From contig DANP01000019.1 of the NCBI GenBank assembly GCA_002499905.1, forward strand, positions 143,215 to 197,987: 54,773 nucleotides of DNA. Reading direction: 5' to 3'. Numbering within the stretch: the first letter of the stretch is position 1; each line of letters opens with the position of its first letter. Shown here one piece after another: positions 16,894-24,783 of this stretch. The DNA is from Methanolinea sp. UBA277 (GTDB taxonomy: Archaea > Halobacteriota > Methanomicrobia > Methanomicrobiales > Methanospirillaceae). Below the pieces are notes generated by a model. The model had not been told where the DNA came from and made no database searches. It saw only the letters and a program-made list of their open reading frames with translations. The position numbers were made by a program, and so were the translations under genes.

Positions 16894-17876
16894 AGATAGC
16901 CATTCTCGGAATGGGAGCTGTCGGAAGGGGGATCCTGGAAATGGTCGATGGAAAGGATCTCGGGCTGACTGTCACCGGGCTTGCCGATTCAAAGAGCGCC
17001 CTGATGGACAAGGACGGGATCCACATCGAGGAGGTCCTCTCCGCAAAGCAGGAGCGGGGATACTGTGGTGACAAGTCCCTCTCGGCGACTGATATTGTGG
17101 AGCGGGCAGATTACGACTTGCTCATCGAAGTCACACCGACGGATGCGAAGACGGGGGAGCCTGCCACCGGGTTCATAAAGAAGGCCATCGGCCGGGGGAA
17201 ACATGTGGTGACGTCGAACAAGGGCCCCATTGCACTCCACTATGCCGAACTCCAGAGCCAGGCCCGTAAACACAGAGTGGCGGTCAGGTACGAGGCGACG
17301 GTGGGTGGGGCCATACCGGTCATGCATACCCTCCAGCACGGTCTTGCCGGAAACCGGGTGATCGCCATCTTTGGTATCCTGAACGGAACCTGCAATTTCA
17401 TCCTCACCAGGATGGCGGCCGAAGGCCTCACCTATGACCAGGCCCTCCTCGAGGCGCGTGAGATGGGGTATGCGGAGGCCGACCCAACCTACGATGTAAA
17501 AGGCATCGATGCGGCCATCAAACTGGTCATCCTCTCCAATACCATCTGGAAGCGGAACGTGAAGCTTAATGACGTGGAGATAACCGGGATTGACATGCTC
17601 ACCACCGATGCACTCAGACTGGCCGAGGAACAGCACTGCACCATCCGCCTCATCGCCGAAGCTGTCCCTGAACGGGGGATTCTAAGGGTTGCACCACGGG
17701 TCCTCCCGAAGAATCACCCGCTGGTGGTGAACGGAAGCCTCAATGCCATCACTATCGAGACGGATATGGCCGGCGAGATAACACTCATCGGAAAAGGGGC
17801 AGGCTCCCGGGAGACGGCGAGTGCTATCATCGGGGACGTGCTCTTTATCAGGGATGCCCATGCCCGGGGTCATTAA
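16890..17876 (+). CDS. hom: Homoserine dehydrogenase
   Basis: A 328-residue NAD(P)-dependent enzyme that reduces aspartate semialdehyde to homoserine for threonine and methionine synthesis. The Rossmann motif is ILGMGAVGRG at the N-terminus; VVTSNKGPIAL and YEATVGGAIPV hold the catalytic region, ILNGTCNFIL is the family signature, and the lysine in DPTYDVKGIDAAIKL lies in the substrate site. There is no C-terminal ACT domain; the separate ACT protein just upstream may replace it. Its 3' end overlaps the next gene by 17 nt. Confidence 0.95.
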   Translation: MKIAILGMGAVGRGILEMVDGKDLGLTVTGLADSKSALMDKDGIHIEEVLSAKQERGYCGDKSLSATDIVERADYDLLIEVTPTDAKTGEPATGFIKKAIGRGKHVVTSNKGPIALHYAELQSQARKHRVAVRYEATVGGAIPVMHTLQHGLAGNRVIAIFGILNGTCNFILTRMAAEGLTYDQALLEAREMGYAEADPTYDVKGIDAAIKLVILSNTIWKRNVKLNDVEITGIDMLTTDALRLAEEQHCTIRLIAEAVPERGILRVAPRVLPKNHPLVVNGSLNAITIETDMAGEITLIGKGAGSRETASAIIGDVLFIRDAHARGH

Positions 17877-19002
17877 GCGGAGGAGAGAGTTTCTCCAGAT
17901 GATGCGGGCGTTTACGCTCGAACATGGCTATTTCACGGTCACCGATATCCAGAAGGCAGCCGGAGTCCCCCGGAGCACCGCCCAGGACTGGATCACCCGT
18001 CTGGTCGATGAGGGTTGCGTAATCCAGCGGGAGAAGAAGCAGGGGAGGTCACCGGCCCGGTATGCCTCGCTCTCAGCGCTCCCCCAGAGCGCCTGCCAGA
18101 AGATCTTCACCACCGTGGATGGTGACCAGGTCCAGATTTACCACGAGTGCCTCAGCGGGGCGTGCGCCGCGTTCTGCGGGCATCACCATACCCTTGCCGG
18201 CGGGGTTGTGCGGAAGGTTCGGCGGGACGGAACCCTCCTCAAAGAGAGTGCCCGCATGGGAAGGTGCGAGGTGACCATCGGGCTCCACCCGTCACCAGCG
18301 GTTGGAGTCGTCGGGGTGGAGCGGGACGGTGATGATATCATACAGTATATCAGGTGTATCGGTGGCCCCGCCTATTCTCTGACAGATATGATGTCTCACG
18401 CCGATGGTGTCTGTGATGTTACGGTAACCCGATCCGGCGGCATGGTGGAAGGGGCGATCAGGACTCGGGCTCTCTCCCATCTGATCATCGGCATCGATGA
18501 CACGGACAGCAGGGAAGGTGGGGCAACATTTGCCCTCGCCCTTGCCCTCCTCCAGTACCTCGGGGGTATCAAGGGGGTCATCCCTATTGACCACTATATT
18601 GCCATGCTCAATCCCGGAATCCCTGAAAAGACGGCAGGCAACTCCTGCAGTTCCATAGAACTTGCAGCCCCGCCTGGCCTGGTGACAAAGGTGACGGAGC
18701 GGGCACTCCTCTTTATGGAAGATGAGGCATTCTCTCCCGAATGGGGAATGGCGGTCAAGCAGGGGTTCCGGATTGACCCGGATCTCCGGGTATACGGCCA
18801 GAAGGTCAGGGAAGGCAGGATCAATCCCGGAGAGGTAAGAAAGGTTGCGGAACGTTACGACATCGATCTCTACGGCGGGAGAGGGGTAATAGGGGCACTC
18901 GCGGCAGTCGCTCTCGCCGGGCTTCCCAACGAGATCCTCCTTGACCCGGAACAGGCAGTCCCGGTTACACGAGAAGGATCGACAGGAACACCAGGAGATT
19001 GA
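17860..19002 (+). CDS. HTH protein fused to a TiaS/methanogenesis-marker-11-like domain
   Basis: A 380-residue two-part protein. Residues about 10-70 are a winged helix-turn-helix (DIQKAAGVPRSTAQDWITRL). A Cys/His-rich stretch ECLSGACAAFCGHHHT follows (about 96-111), then residues 205-370 resemble the TiaS (tRNA-Ile2 agmatinylcytidine synthetase) and methanogenesis marker 11 proteins, with IIGIDDTDSREGGATFALAL at 209-228. TiaS uses this GIDDTD site to bind ATP. The DNA-binding plus nucleotide-binding design suggests a regulator; no target is known. ATG 17860 is six nt after AGGG; ATG 17854 is an alternative. Co-transcribed with hom. Confidence 0.75.
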   Translation: MPGVIKRRREFLQMMRAFTLEHGYFTVTDIQKAAGVPRSTAQDWITRLVDEGCVIQREKKQGRSPARYASLSALPQSACQKIFTTVDGDQVQIYHECLSGACAAFCGHHHTLAGGVVRKVRRDGTLLKESARMGRCEVTIGLHPSPAVGVVGVERDGDDIIQYIRCIGGPAYSLTDMMSHADGVCDVTVTRSGGMVEGAIRTRALSHLIIGIDDTDSREGGATFALALALLQYLGGIKGVIPIDHYIAMLNPGIPEKTAGNSCSSIELAAPPGLVTKVTERALLFMEDEAFSPEWGMAVKQGFRIDPDLRVYGQKVREGRINPGEVRKVAERYDIDLYGGRGVIGALAAVALAGLPNEILLDPEQAVPVTREGSTGTPGD

Positions 19003-19054
19003 TCAGAACGATCAGCATCCAGAGGATCCGATAGAGCATCGTCTGTGCATTCAT
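18965..19054 (-). CDS. Putative 29-residue membrane microprotein
   Basis: A minus-strand ORF of 29 codons, MNAQTMLYRILWML then IVLINLLVFLSILLV, forms one continuous membrane helix. It overlaps the last 38 nt of the HTH-TiaS-like gene antisense. Its ATG overlaps the stop of the degenerate frame upstream (TGA in ATGA), which suggests it was once the second gene of a pair. No strong ribosome-binding site. Could be chance. Confidence 0.3.
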   Translation of the reverse strand: MNAQTMLYRILWMLIVLINLLVFLSILLV

Positions 19055-19290
19055 TTTTTCCAGTAACTTCTCGTGTTACCTGCAGGGCCATCGCCCCTGC
19101 AACACTTCCCTGCCATCAGCCCGGCTACGTTCTCCAGGATCAGGATCAGTGCCCCGAATGCCCCGCGATGTATGGATAGCCAAGGATATCACGACCGTTG
19201 CAGCCGAAGGAAGCAGGGCGGCGGCTACTACAGTGATGTTTCTGGAATCCTGATATGTATTTCTTCGCGGGTTCAGGGGGAAGGGGAGGG
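19055..19290 (-). pseudogene. Possible decayed small membrane protein gene
   Basis: The gap between the HTH-TiaS-like gene and mscS. On the minus strand one frame gives RNITVVAAALLPSAATVVIS and LAIH, and a second frame picks up at about the same point with RGAFGALILILENVAGLMAGK and ends GNTRSYWKK at the ATGA overlap with the 29-residue ORF. Together they look like a two-helix membrane protein broken by one frameshift and lacking a clear start. No family recognised; chance hydrophobicity cannot be excluded. Confidence 0.3.
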
Positions 19291-19292
19291 GT

Positions 19293-20147
19293 CTATGGAG
19301 GCAGGGAGCTTAAGGTCTCTTTCACCGGAATCGCATCCCGCATCCTCGGCGGGCGTATCCCGTGCTTCCGGAATTCGATCCAGGCCCGGCGGGTTACCTC
19401 GGATTTGAACTCAAACTCGTTCCGGAGATCGCCCACATACGCTTTCGCCCGGATGCGATGGTAGAAGGGAAAATCATCAAGGAGTATCGTATAGGGAAAC
19501 TTCTCTGTGACGATGATGTGCTTCGAGGAGATGATCGCCTCTTTCAGAATTTTCATTGCTAATCCCGCATCGCAGCGGGAGTCGATGAAGAGATCGATGA
19601 TGACCATCATGGCCACATTTCCGGCATTTGCACTCGATACCGATTGTGAAAAGACGAGGTAGTTCGGAACCGATACGACGCTGTCTCCCGGTGTTACCAG
19701 TTTTGTTGAGCGGATCCCTATGTCTGTCACTTCGCCGTAGCACTCCCCGATGGTTATTTTGTCCCCGATCTGGTACGGTTTCTCAAAGATGATCACGATT
19801 CCACCGATAACGTCGGCAAAAAGGTCTTTGAGGCCAAGGCCGAGGGCTGCGCCGAACAGGCCGAAGAAGGCCACCAGCTGGGTCAGGTTCGGCTGGATGA
19901 AGGTGATGATGATATAGTAGAAGGCAAGGAAGTAGACGAAGATCTTGACCAGTGGGATGAGCATGGTGACCGTGTGACGGTAGGTGGGGAGGCGCTCCGA
20001 AAGTTTCCGGAGCAGGAACGATGACACAAAAACGGTGATGTAGGCGACGATGATGATGTAGGCAACGTGGAGGAGGGTCGAAAAGCCAATCTCCTGAAAC
20101 GTCAGTGCGGCAAGAGGATCGGAGACATTCGGCAGAAGATCCGCCAT
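19293..20147 (-). CDS. MscS-family mechanosensitive channel
   Basis: A 284-residue channel. Three to four helices occupy residues 20-135; the pore helix is FGLFGAALGLGLKDLFADVIGG, rich in the Gly/Ala packing seen in MscS TM3, followed by the beta domain (YQIGDKITIGECYGEVTDIGIRST) and an alpha/beta C-terminal domain. It opens on membrane tension to relieve osmotic shock. It starts one nt after the stop of the ATPase-like gene, so the two form an operon and the ATPase may modify gating; that is inference. Confidence 0.92.
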   Translation of the reverse strand: MADLLPNVSDPLAALTFQEIGFSTLLHVAYIIIVAYITVFVSSFLLRKLSERLPTYRHTVTMLIPLVKIFVYFLAFYYIIITFIQPNLTQLVAFFGLFGAALGLGLKDLFADVIGGIVIIFEKPYQIGDKITIGECYGEVTDIGIRSTKLVTPGDSVVSVPNYLVFSQSVSSANAGNVAMMVIIDLFIDSRCDAGLAMKILKEAIISSKHIIVTEKFPYTILLDDFPFYHRIRAKAYVGDLRNEFEFKSEVTRRAWIEFRKHGIRPPRMRDAIPVKETLSSLPP

Positions 20148-20148
20148 G

Positions 20149-21159
20149 TTACCACACCACCCGTGAAAGTTCGAGGTATTGAACCACGCTCTTCAGCGCT
20201 TCATGGGCTATTCCATAGGTTGCCTCCTCCACGGTTACCAGGCCCGCGGCAGAAAGGAGGTAGAGGCTTTTATCGACGTCGATGTCCGGCCCGGCGATCT
20301 CGGCAAGGTCATCTTTTGAAACCAGCTCCATGGTGAGGATAAGGGAGAGGAGAAACCGGTCATTGATACCGAGACTGATGGTGTATTTCGGCTCTTTGAG
20401 TGCGGAGAGCGGCACCTCCGGAAAGGTGAGTGCCTGTTCAAACAATTTCCGGGCCACACCCGGATTGCCGCCGGAAATGGATGCAAGCCTGTCGAAGAAT
20501 GCGTCTTCCGCCTTCACCTTCCTCCTCCCCTTCAGGAGCTGTGGCAGCCGGATTTCAGGCCAGGGAATGCAGTGGACTGTTGATGAGAACGGTAGTCTGA
20601 GGTGGAGGCACGCCATGGAGACTGTTATCCGGTCTGCAGCACGTTCCCCGTTTTCAGAAAAGCGGATGGCGTAGGGGTAGGAGGAGAGGATGAGCGATTT
20701 CAGGGCTTCGGCGCCGAGTGGGTAGAGGCGGACGACCCTGGGGAAAAAGGCGTTAACGGACATAACCGCGGAGAGATATGACCATGAAAAGGTGTTCCAG
20801 CTGGTGATGAAGAGCTGGTGGGAGGAGGACATGTAGTTGAGAAAGGCATCGATCTGATCAAATCCCCCGATCTTTCTTCGTGCCAGAAAATGGCAGTTCT
20901 CGACGATAACGACCTCCTTTCCCTCGCGAAGGGAGGAGAGAAAATCATTGCTGGTAATAGTCGAGTTGAACCTGATCGAAGTGATCTTCTCGGCATGGCT
21001 CTTCCGGATCTCGTTTATCAGCTTTTTCCTTCCGGCAAAGGGCTCGGATATGAGGGCAATATTCTCCCGCCGCCCCTCCTCAAAGTCCCTGATTCCCTGC
21101 TCGATCGCCTCGAGTTCCACCTGGTACAGCGGAAGCCCGTTCTCCTCTTCGTTCCCCAT
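20149..21159 (-). CDS. Degenerate P-loop ATPase-like protein upstream of mscS
   Basis: A 336-residue protein with the outline of a STAND/archaeal AAA-type ATPase. IALISEPFAGRKKLINEI sits where Walker A belongs, but the first glycine is lost and GRKK replaces GKS/T; EVVIVENCHFL replaces Walker B with Asp to Glu, and LFITSWN is a sensor-1-like strand. Residues 230-330 form a winged-helix-like end (DLAEIAGPDIDVDKSLYLLSAAGL). Nucleotide binding may be lost or altered. It is the first gene of a tight pair with MscS. Family not firmly recognised. Confidence 0.65.
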   Translation of the reverse strand: MGNEEENGLPLYQVELEAIEQGIRDFEEGRRENIALISEPFAGRKKLINEIRKSHAEKITSIRFNSTITSNDFLSSLREGKEVVIVENCHFLARRKIGGFDQIDAFLNYMSSSHQLFITSWNTFSWSYLSAVMSVNAFFPRVVRLYPLGAEALKSLILSSYPYAIRFSENGERAADRITVSMACLHLRLPFSSTVHCIPWPEIRLPQLLKGRRKVKAEDAFFDRLASISGGNPGVARKLFEQALTFPEVPLSALKEPKYTISLGINDRFLLSLILTMELVSKDDLAEIAGPDIDVDKSLYLLSAAGLVTVEEATYGIAHEALKSVVQYLELSRVVW

Positions 21160-21247
21160 GGATATATGAGGAATGGCTGGGAATCATAAAAATATGCCGG
21201 AATCCGGATGGGAAGATTAAACGATTCCCACGGGAATTTTCCCGTAT

Positions 21248-22144
21248 ATGCCGGATCGAGAAAACCAAGGCCGCGACCTCAGATCGGAAATGATCTCCCG
21301 GCTGCGGGAGCTCCAGAAGGGAGAGATAACCGAATACCATATCTACCGGCGGCTCGCTGCGGTCCAGAAGGATCCCCACAACAGGGAGGTGCTGCTCCGT
21401 ATGGCCGATGAAGAGCATGCCCACTACCTGATACTGAAACGCTACACGGAAACGGATCTCACTCCGGACTGGCTCCGGATATGGTTCTATACCGTCACCG
21501 CCGGCCTTTTCGGGCTCACTTTCGGGGTGAAGCTGATGGAGAAGCGCGAGAATGAGGCGATTGATACCTACGGGGAGATTGCCCGCGAGATCCCGGAAGC
21601 AGAGAACATACTCGCCCAGGAAGAGGAGCATGAGATGGCCATTATCGGGATGCTTGATGAGAAAAGTCTCCGGTATATCGGTTCCCTGGTGCTCGGGATC
21701 AACGATGCCCTGGTTGAGTTTACCGGAAGTCTCGCCGGGTTCACCCTCGCCCTCCAGGACACGCGGATCGTTGCTGCGGCCGGGCTGATCATGGGAATCG
21801 CTGCGGCTCTCTCCATGGGTGCATCCGAGTACCTCTCCCAGAAATCAGAAAAGTCCGGGAACAATCCCCGCACGGCGGCCCTGTATACCGGCGGTGCATA
21901 TCTGGTCACGGTCACCATCCTGATCCTGCCATTCCTCCTGTTAACCAGCCCGCTTTCGGCCTATGCCATCACCCTCGCCTCTGCCATCATCATCATCGTG
22001 CTCTTTACCTTCTATACTGCAGTTGCCAGGGATCTTCCGTTCTGGCGACGGTTCTTCGAGATGGCTGCCATCAGCCTTGGTATCGCAGCGATATCGTTTG
22101 CAATCGGCATCCTGGTCCGGATATACCTGAACGTGAATATCTGA
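21248..22144 (+). CDS. Ferritin-like/VIT1-CCC1 fusion transporter
   Basis: A 298-residue protein with an N-terminal ferritin-like domain (about 12-125: ITEYHIYRRLA, RMADEEHAHYL, and QEEEHEMAIIGML, the Glu and His needed for a di-iron site) and a C-terminal VIT1/CCC1 membrane domain (about 145-298, GSLVLGINDALVEFTGSLAGF). VIT1 proteins export Fe2+ or Mn2+; the ferritin-like part (as in MbfA) senses or delivers iron. It stands alone, divergent from the ATPase-MscS operon, and the next 206 nt hold only a terminator for the minus-strand rubredoxin. Confidence 0.9.
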   Translation: MPDRENQGRDLRSEMISRLRELQKGEITEYHIYRRLAAVQKDPHNREVLLRMADEEHAHYLILKRYTETDLTPDWLRIWFYTVTAGLFGLTFGVKLMEKRENEAIDTYGEIAREIPEAENILAQEEEHEMAIIGMLDEKSLRYIGSLVLGINDALVEFTGSLAGFTLALQDTRIVAAAGLIMGIAAALSMGASEYLSQKSEKSGNNPRTAALYTGGAYLVTVTILILPFLLLTSPLSAYAITLASAIIIIVLFTFYTAVARDLPFWRRFFEMAAISLGIAAISFAIGILVRIYLNVNI

Positions 22145-22325
22145 GACCAGACCCTGCTGCAGAATGCGGACAGGTTCCGGAATCACGAAGAGCGATAGGA
22201 CGGGATCCGGACTCCTAAGCAGGAACCCGGGGAAGGTTTCCGGTGAAGAGAATCTCCGTTCTCACCCGGATAATTCTTCTCCGATACCAGACACCTTCCG
22301 TTGTGCGATGGGATGAATGAGAAGG

Positions 22326-22346
22326 AAAAAAGGCGTTTGACGCCCT
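22326..22346 (-). terminator. Intrinsic-type terminator after the rubredoxin gene
   Basis: On the minus strand GGCGT-CAA-ACGCC forms a short hairpin followed by T6, directly after the rubredoxin stop at 22351. This has the stem plus T-run form of a terminator. Confidence 0.5.
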
Positions 22347-22350
22347 TCAT

Positions 22351-22506
22351 TCAGGTGGCTGGTATAAACCTGGATTTTTCTGCTCCGCAGACCGGGCAGT
22401 GCCAGTCTGCCGGTACCGTTTCAAAGGACATTCCGGGCTGAACCCCGGCATCACCCGTTTCGGGATCATAAATATGACCACAGATGGTGCACATCATCTT
22501 CTGCAT
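22351..22506 (-). CDS. Rubredoxin
   Basis: A 51-residue one-iron electron carrier. Both knuckles are present: CTICGHIYDPETGD near the N-terminus and WHCPVCGAEKS near the end, with four Cys for Fe. In methanogens rubredoxin feeds flavo-di-iron oxidase or rubrerythrin in O2 defence. The frame opens earlier (22566), but the ATG at 22506 is preceded by GAGAGG and matches family length. It follows the winged-helix gene by 66 nt on the same strand; the cluster with an MsvR-like regulator suggests redox control. Confidence 0.93.
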   Translation of the reverse strand: MQKMMCTICGHIYDPETGDAGVQPGMSFETVPADWHCPVCGAEKSRFIPAT

Positions 22507-22572
22507 AGAATTCCTCTCAATGGTGTAGAGGCGGAGGGATCTCATATCCCCACCGGTTTCTTCCACCTGTGT

Positions 22573-22806
22573 TCAGACGCTCTTGAGCTGGTAGAGTGGT
22601 TTTCGTGCGTCCCGGAAGTTGAACTTGGCCACAATCAGGCCGCACTCCTTCAGGCGGTTCAGGGCGTTCCTGATCGTCCGGGGGGAAAAGGATACGCTCC
22701 CCACCATCTCGTTCAGTGTCCGCGGCTTGCCGTCCCCAAGAAGGGAGAATACGGCCTTTGCTGAGGACGGGAGCTGCTCAATGTTTGATTCTGTTACTGG
22801 TTGCAT
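22573..22806 (-). CDS. Small winged-helix DNA-binding protein
   Basis: A 77-residue protein that is almost only one winged helix: SSAKAVFSLLGDGKPRTLNEM, recognition helix SFSPRTIRNALNRLKECGLI, then the wing KFNFRDARKPLYQL. MarR/ArsR-like in style. An in-frame ATG lies at 22842, but the ATG at 22806 is preceded by GAGGTGAG, a good archaeal ribosome-binding site, and is chosen. Upstream of and co-oriented with rubredoxin, so it may regulate that gene or itself. Confidence 0.8.
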   Translation of the reverse strand: MQPVTESNIEQLPSSAKAVFSLLGDGKPRTLNEMVGSVSFSPRTIRNALNRLKECGLIVAKFNFRDARKPLYQLKSV

Positions 22807-22992
22807 GTTCTTTCTCACCTCGTGTTTCATCTGATTCGTCATTCGTTCCTGCCAGTGGGGGGCATCAGCCCCGATGACCTTCGGGTTTGATATTCAGCGA
22901 TCGCTGCCCCGTCTCCCCGGATCCCCTGATGTGGAACGGATACAGGGCCGTTGATTTTAAGATTGGCTGTCATTCTGGTACTGTTCATCTCT

Positions 22993-23166
22993 TCACTGCT
23001 TCTGCGGCATCAGTTCTTCCAGACGCTTGTTCAACTTCTCCGCACCGATGGCACAGGCATTGTAGATGTCCACAATGGTCTTGCCGTCGTCTGAGACCTC
23101 AACCTCCAGGTCGTCACAGAGTGTCCCGCAGAAGGGGCAGATCACATCGGTAACCGTCTTGGTCAT
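22993..23166 (-). CDS. Stand-alone FwdB-type N-terminal [4Fe-4S] domain protein
   Basis: A 57-residue protein that matches only the first ~50 residues of formylmethanofuran dehydrogenase subunit B: DVICPFCGTLCDDLEVEV here against DVVCPFCGCLCDDLVVEV in the full FwdB at 37444. All four cluster cysteines are kept (Cys10, Cys13, Cys17, Cys38). It then ends KLNKRLEELMPQKQ and stop, with no molybdopterin domain downstream. GGAGTGA precedes the ATG and a TATA-like element lies near 23231-23240 on the coding strand, so it appears to be an expressed gene, not debris. Role unknown; an electron-transfer or cluster-sensing protein is possible. Divergent from the MsvR-like regulator. Confidence 0.8.
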   Translation of the reverse strand: MTKTVTDVICPFCGTLCDDLEVEVSDDGKTIVDIYNACAIGAEKLNKRLEELMPQKQ

Positions 23167-23230
23167 GGCTTCACTCCCTGTATGCACGATGTCAGCATCC
23201 CGGTGGGTGAGGTGCGGCAGCCGTGCATCA

Positions 23231-23290
23231 CATATAAGTTTTATGATATACGAACATTCTATTGTATACGAACCAAATATATTTATAGTT
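23231..23290. promoter_or_regulatory. Divergent promoter with TATACGAAC direct repeats
   Basis: The region between the FwdB-domain gene and the MsvR-like gene contains two copies of TATACGAAC at 23247-23255 and 23265-23273, 18 nt apart, followed by a TATA box (AAATATATTTATAG, about 23276-23289) for the regulator, and a TATA-like element for the minus-strand gene near 23231-23240. The repeats lie where a repressor could act on both. MsvR is known to bind paired TTCG half-sites; the complement of CGAA here fits, though the spacing (14 nt) is longer than the reported one. Confidence 0.5.
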
Positions 23291-23309
23291 TTTGATACCC
23301 AGGTAGTAT

Positions 23310-24116
23310 GTGAAAGAGCCTGCAATGCCTGACTCTGGTTTTCATCAGCCGGGGCGGCCGTCATACATCGGCCTCTATGCCTCCACACAGGGAATCCGTG
23401 CCATCGACAGCCCGGTGAAGGTCAGAATCCTCGAGATGCTGGCCCGCCAGGAGATGGCGTTCGATGAACTGGTGGAGAGTTCGGAACGGGCGAAATCAAC
23501 GGTCTCGGTTCACCTGAAAGATTTGACAGAGTCGGGTTTTATCGGGGCAAAATCCGACCCCGCAGACGGCAGAAAGAAGATATTTTACCTGAATTCACTC
23601 TACCTCGCCGGGGCGGACTCTGCAGGGCGGGAGTGGTTTGACCTTGATCGGTATATCCCCAAACCCGTGCCCTGTGAAGGTGACCCCGGGGCTATGTTCC
23701 GTTTCATTCTCTTGACTATACGACTGACCCTTATGAACCAGGGGATTATGATCGACCCGGTGCTCAGGCTTGCCGGGCTTAAAGCCGGGAAAAGCCTCTA
23801 TCCCTGTGTAGAGGCAGCAGGGGTGGAACAGCTCGTGCAGAATATGGGGCGGGTGTGGAAAGAAAACCGGCTCGGCACCATTGATCTGGAGCAGCTCGAG
23901 CCCCTCACCGTCCGGATAACCGACTGTTTCGAGTGCATTGACCTCCCTATTTCCGGAAAACCTGCCTGTGCGTTTGACGCTGGTGTCCTCTCCTCCATCT
24001 TCTCATCATTCTCCGGGAACCGGGTAACCACCGATGAGACGCACTGCTATGCGATGGGGAGCAATCTCTGCAGGTTTGTGGTTACCGAATCAGACCCCCG
24101 ATTGGAATCATCCTGA
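23310..24116 (+). CDS. MsvR-like HTH-V4R redox regulator
   Basis: A 268-residue regulator. Residues about 30-95 are an ArsR-type winged helix (SPVKVRILEMLARQEMAFDEL, KSTVSVHLKDLTESGFI). Residues 150-260 form a V4R domain with cysteines at 166, 206, 209, 220, 246 and 254, including the ligand-like CFECIDLP and HCYAMGSNLC. This ArsR-V4R layout is that of MsvR, a methanogen redox-switch repressor of oxidative-stress genes. Start is GTG 23310 or ATG 23325; the TATA box implies a very short leader. Its own divergent promoter has TATACGAAC repeats. Confidence 0.8.
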   Translation: MKEPAMPDSGFHQPGRPSYIGLYASTQGIRAIDSPVKVRILEMLARQEMAFDELVESSERAKSTVSVHLKDLTESGFIGAKSDPADGRKKIFYLNSLYLAGADSAGREWFDLDRYIPKPVPCEGDPGAMFRFILLTIRLTLMNQGIMIDPVLRLAGLKAGKSLYPCVEAAGVEQLVQNMGRVWKENRLGTIDLEQLEPLTVRITDCFECIDLPISGKPACAFDAGVLSSIFSSFSGNRVTTDETHCYAMGSNLCRFVVTESDPRLESS

Positions 24117-24120
24117 CCGG

Positions 24121-24609
24121 TCACTGCCGCATGTGCCGGGGTGAAAGGAGCCATACCAGGGTGCCTGAGACCGGGTCGGGGCAGAAATTCCTGATCCTGG
24201 CCAGCCCCCCCTTCTTAAGTGTGATCTCTGCTGCCCCCCCAGCTGAGATAATTCTGCCGATGCAGCCTGAAAGCGATGGTTCATGGCCGATCATGAGGAG
24301 CGAGGAGAGGTCATCACAGGAAGCGATCTGTTCCATGAGCCGGTCAAAGTTCATGCCGGGCGAGAGATCTTCCCAGACGGCGAGCCTCTTTTCCAGGTTA
24401 TGGACCGCTGCAACAATATCCGCTGTTTCCTCGGCACGCTTCAGCGGGCTCGTAGCGATAAGGTCAAAACGGCACCGGTTCCGGAGCATCCAGGAGGCGA
24501 TCCGCTGCATTTCGTCCCGGCCCTGCCGGGTGAGCGGGCGGCCCGCATCTTCCCCCCCCGGAGATGGGAAGGCCTCCGCTTTTCCATGCCGGAGAACATA
24601 GAGCTCCAT
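24121..24609 (-). CDS. sixA: SixA-like phosphohistidine phosphatase
   Basis: A 162-residue histidine-phosphatase-superfamily enzyme. The catalytic RHGKAE is at residues 7-12, SPLKRAEETADI carries the second conserved Arg and IGHEPSLS the second His. In bacteria SixA removes phosphate from HPt domains or phosphoenolpyruvate phosphotransferase NPr; archaeal targets are unknown. Converges on the MsvR-like gene with a 4-nt gap. The 174 nt upstream hold the promoter of the DUF1059 gene and nothing else recognisable. Confidence 0.9.
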   Translation of the reverse strand: MELYVLRHGKAEAFPSPGGEDAGRPLTRQGRDEMQRIASWMLRNRCRFDLIATSPLKRAEETADIVAAVHNLEKRLAVWEDLSPGMNFDRLMEQIASCDDLSSLLMIGHEPSLSGCIGRIISAGGAAEITLKKGGLARIRNFCPDPVSGTLVWLLSPRHMRQ

Positions 24610-24783
24610 GAAAGAGAGACGGCATCCGACAACATCAGTGTATCGCCGGCATCCGGGGATCCTGTGCAGGGTCTGCTGAACCGGGCCCGCTGGTTCATTC
24701 CGGTCCGGCAGGGCGGGGCGGGGGATGGCTGGGCCTGCGGGATACTTTTATATTTTCTTAAGAATAGTCTCCCCCGGTGATGC

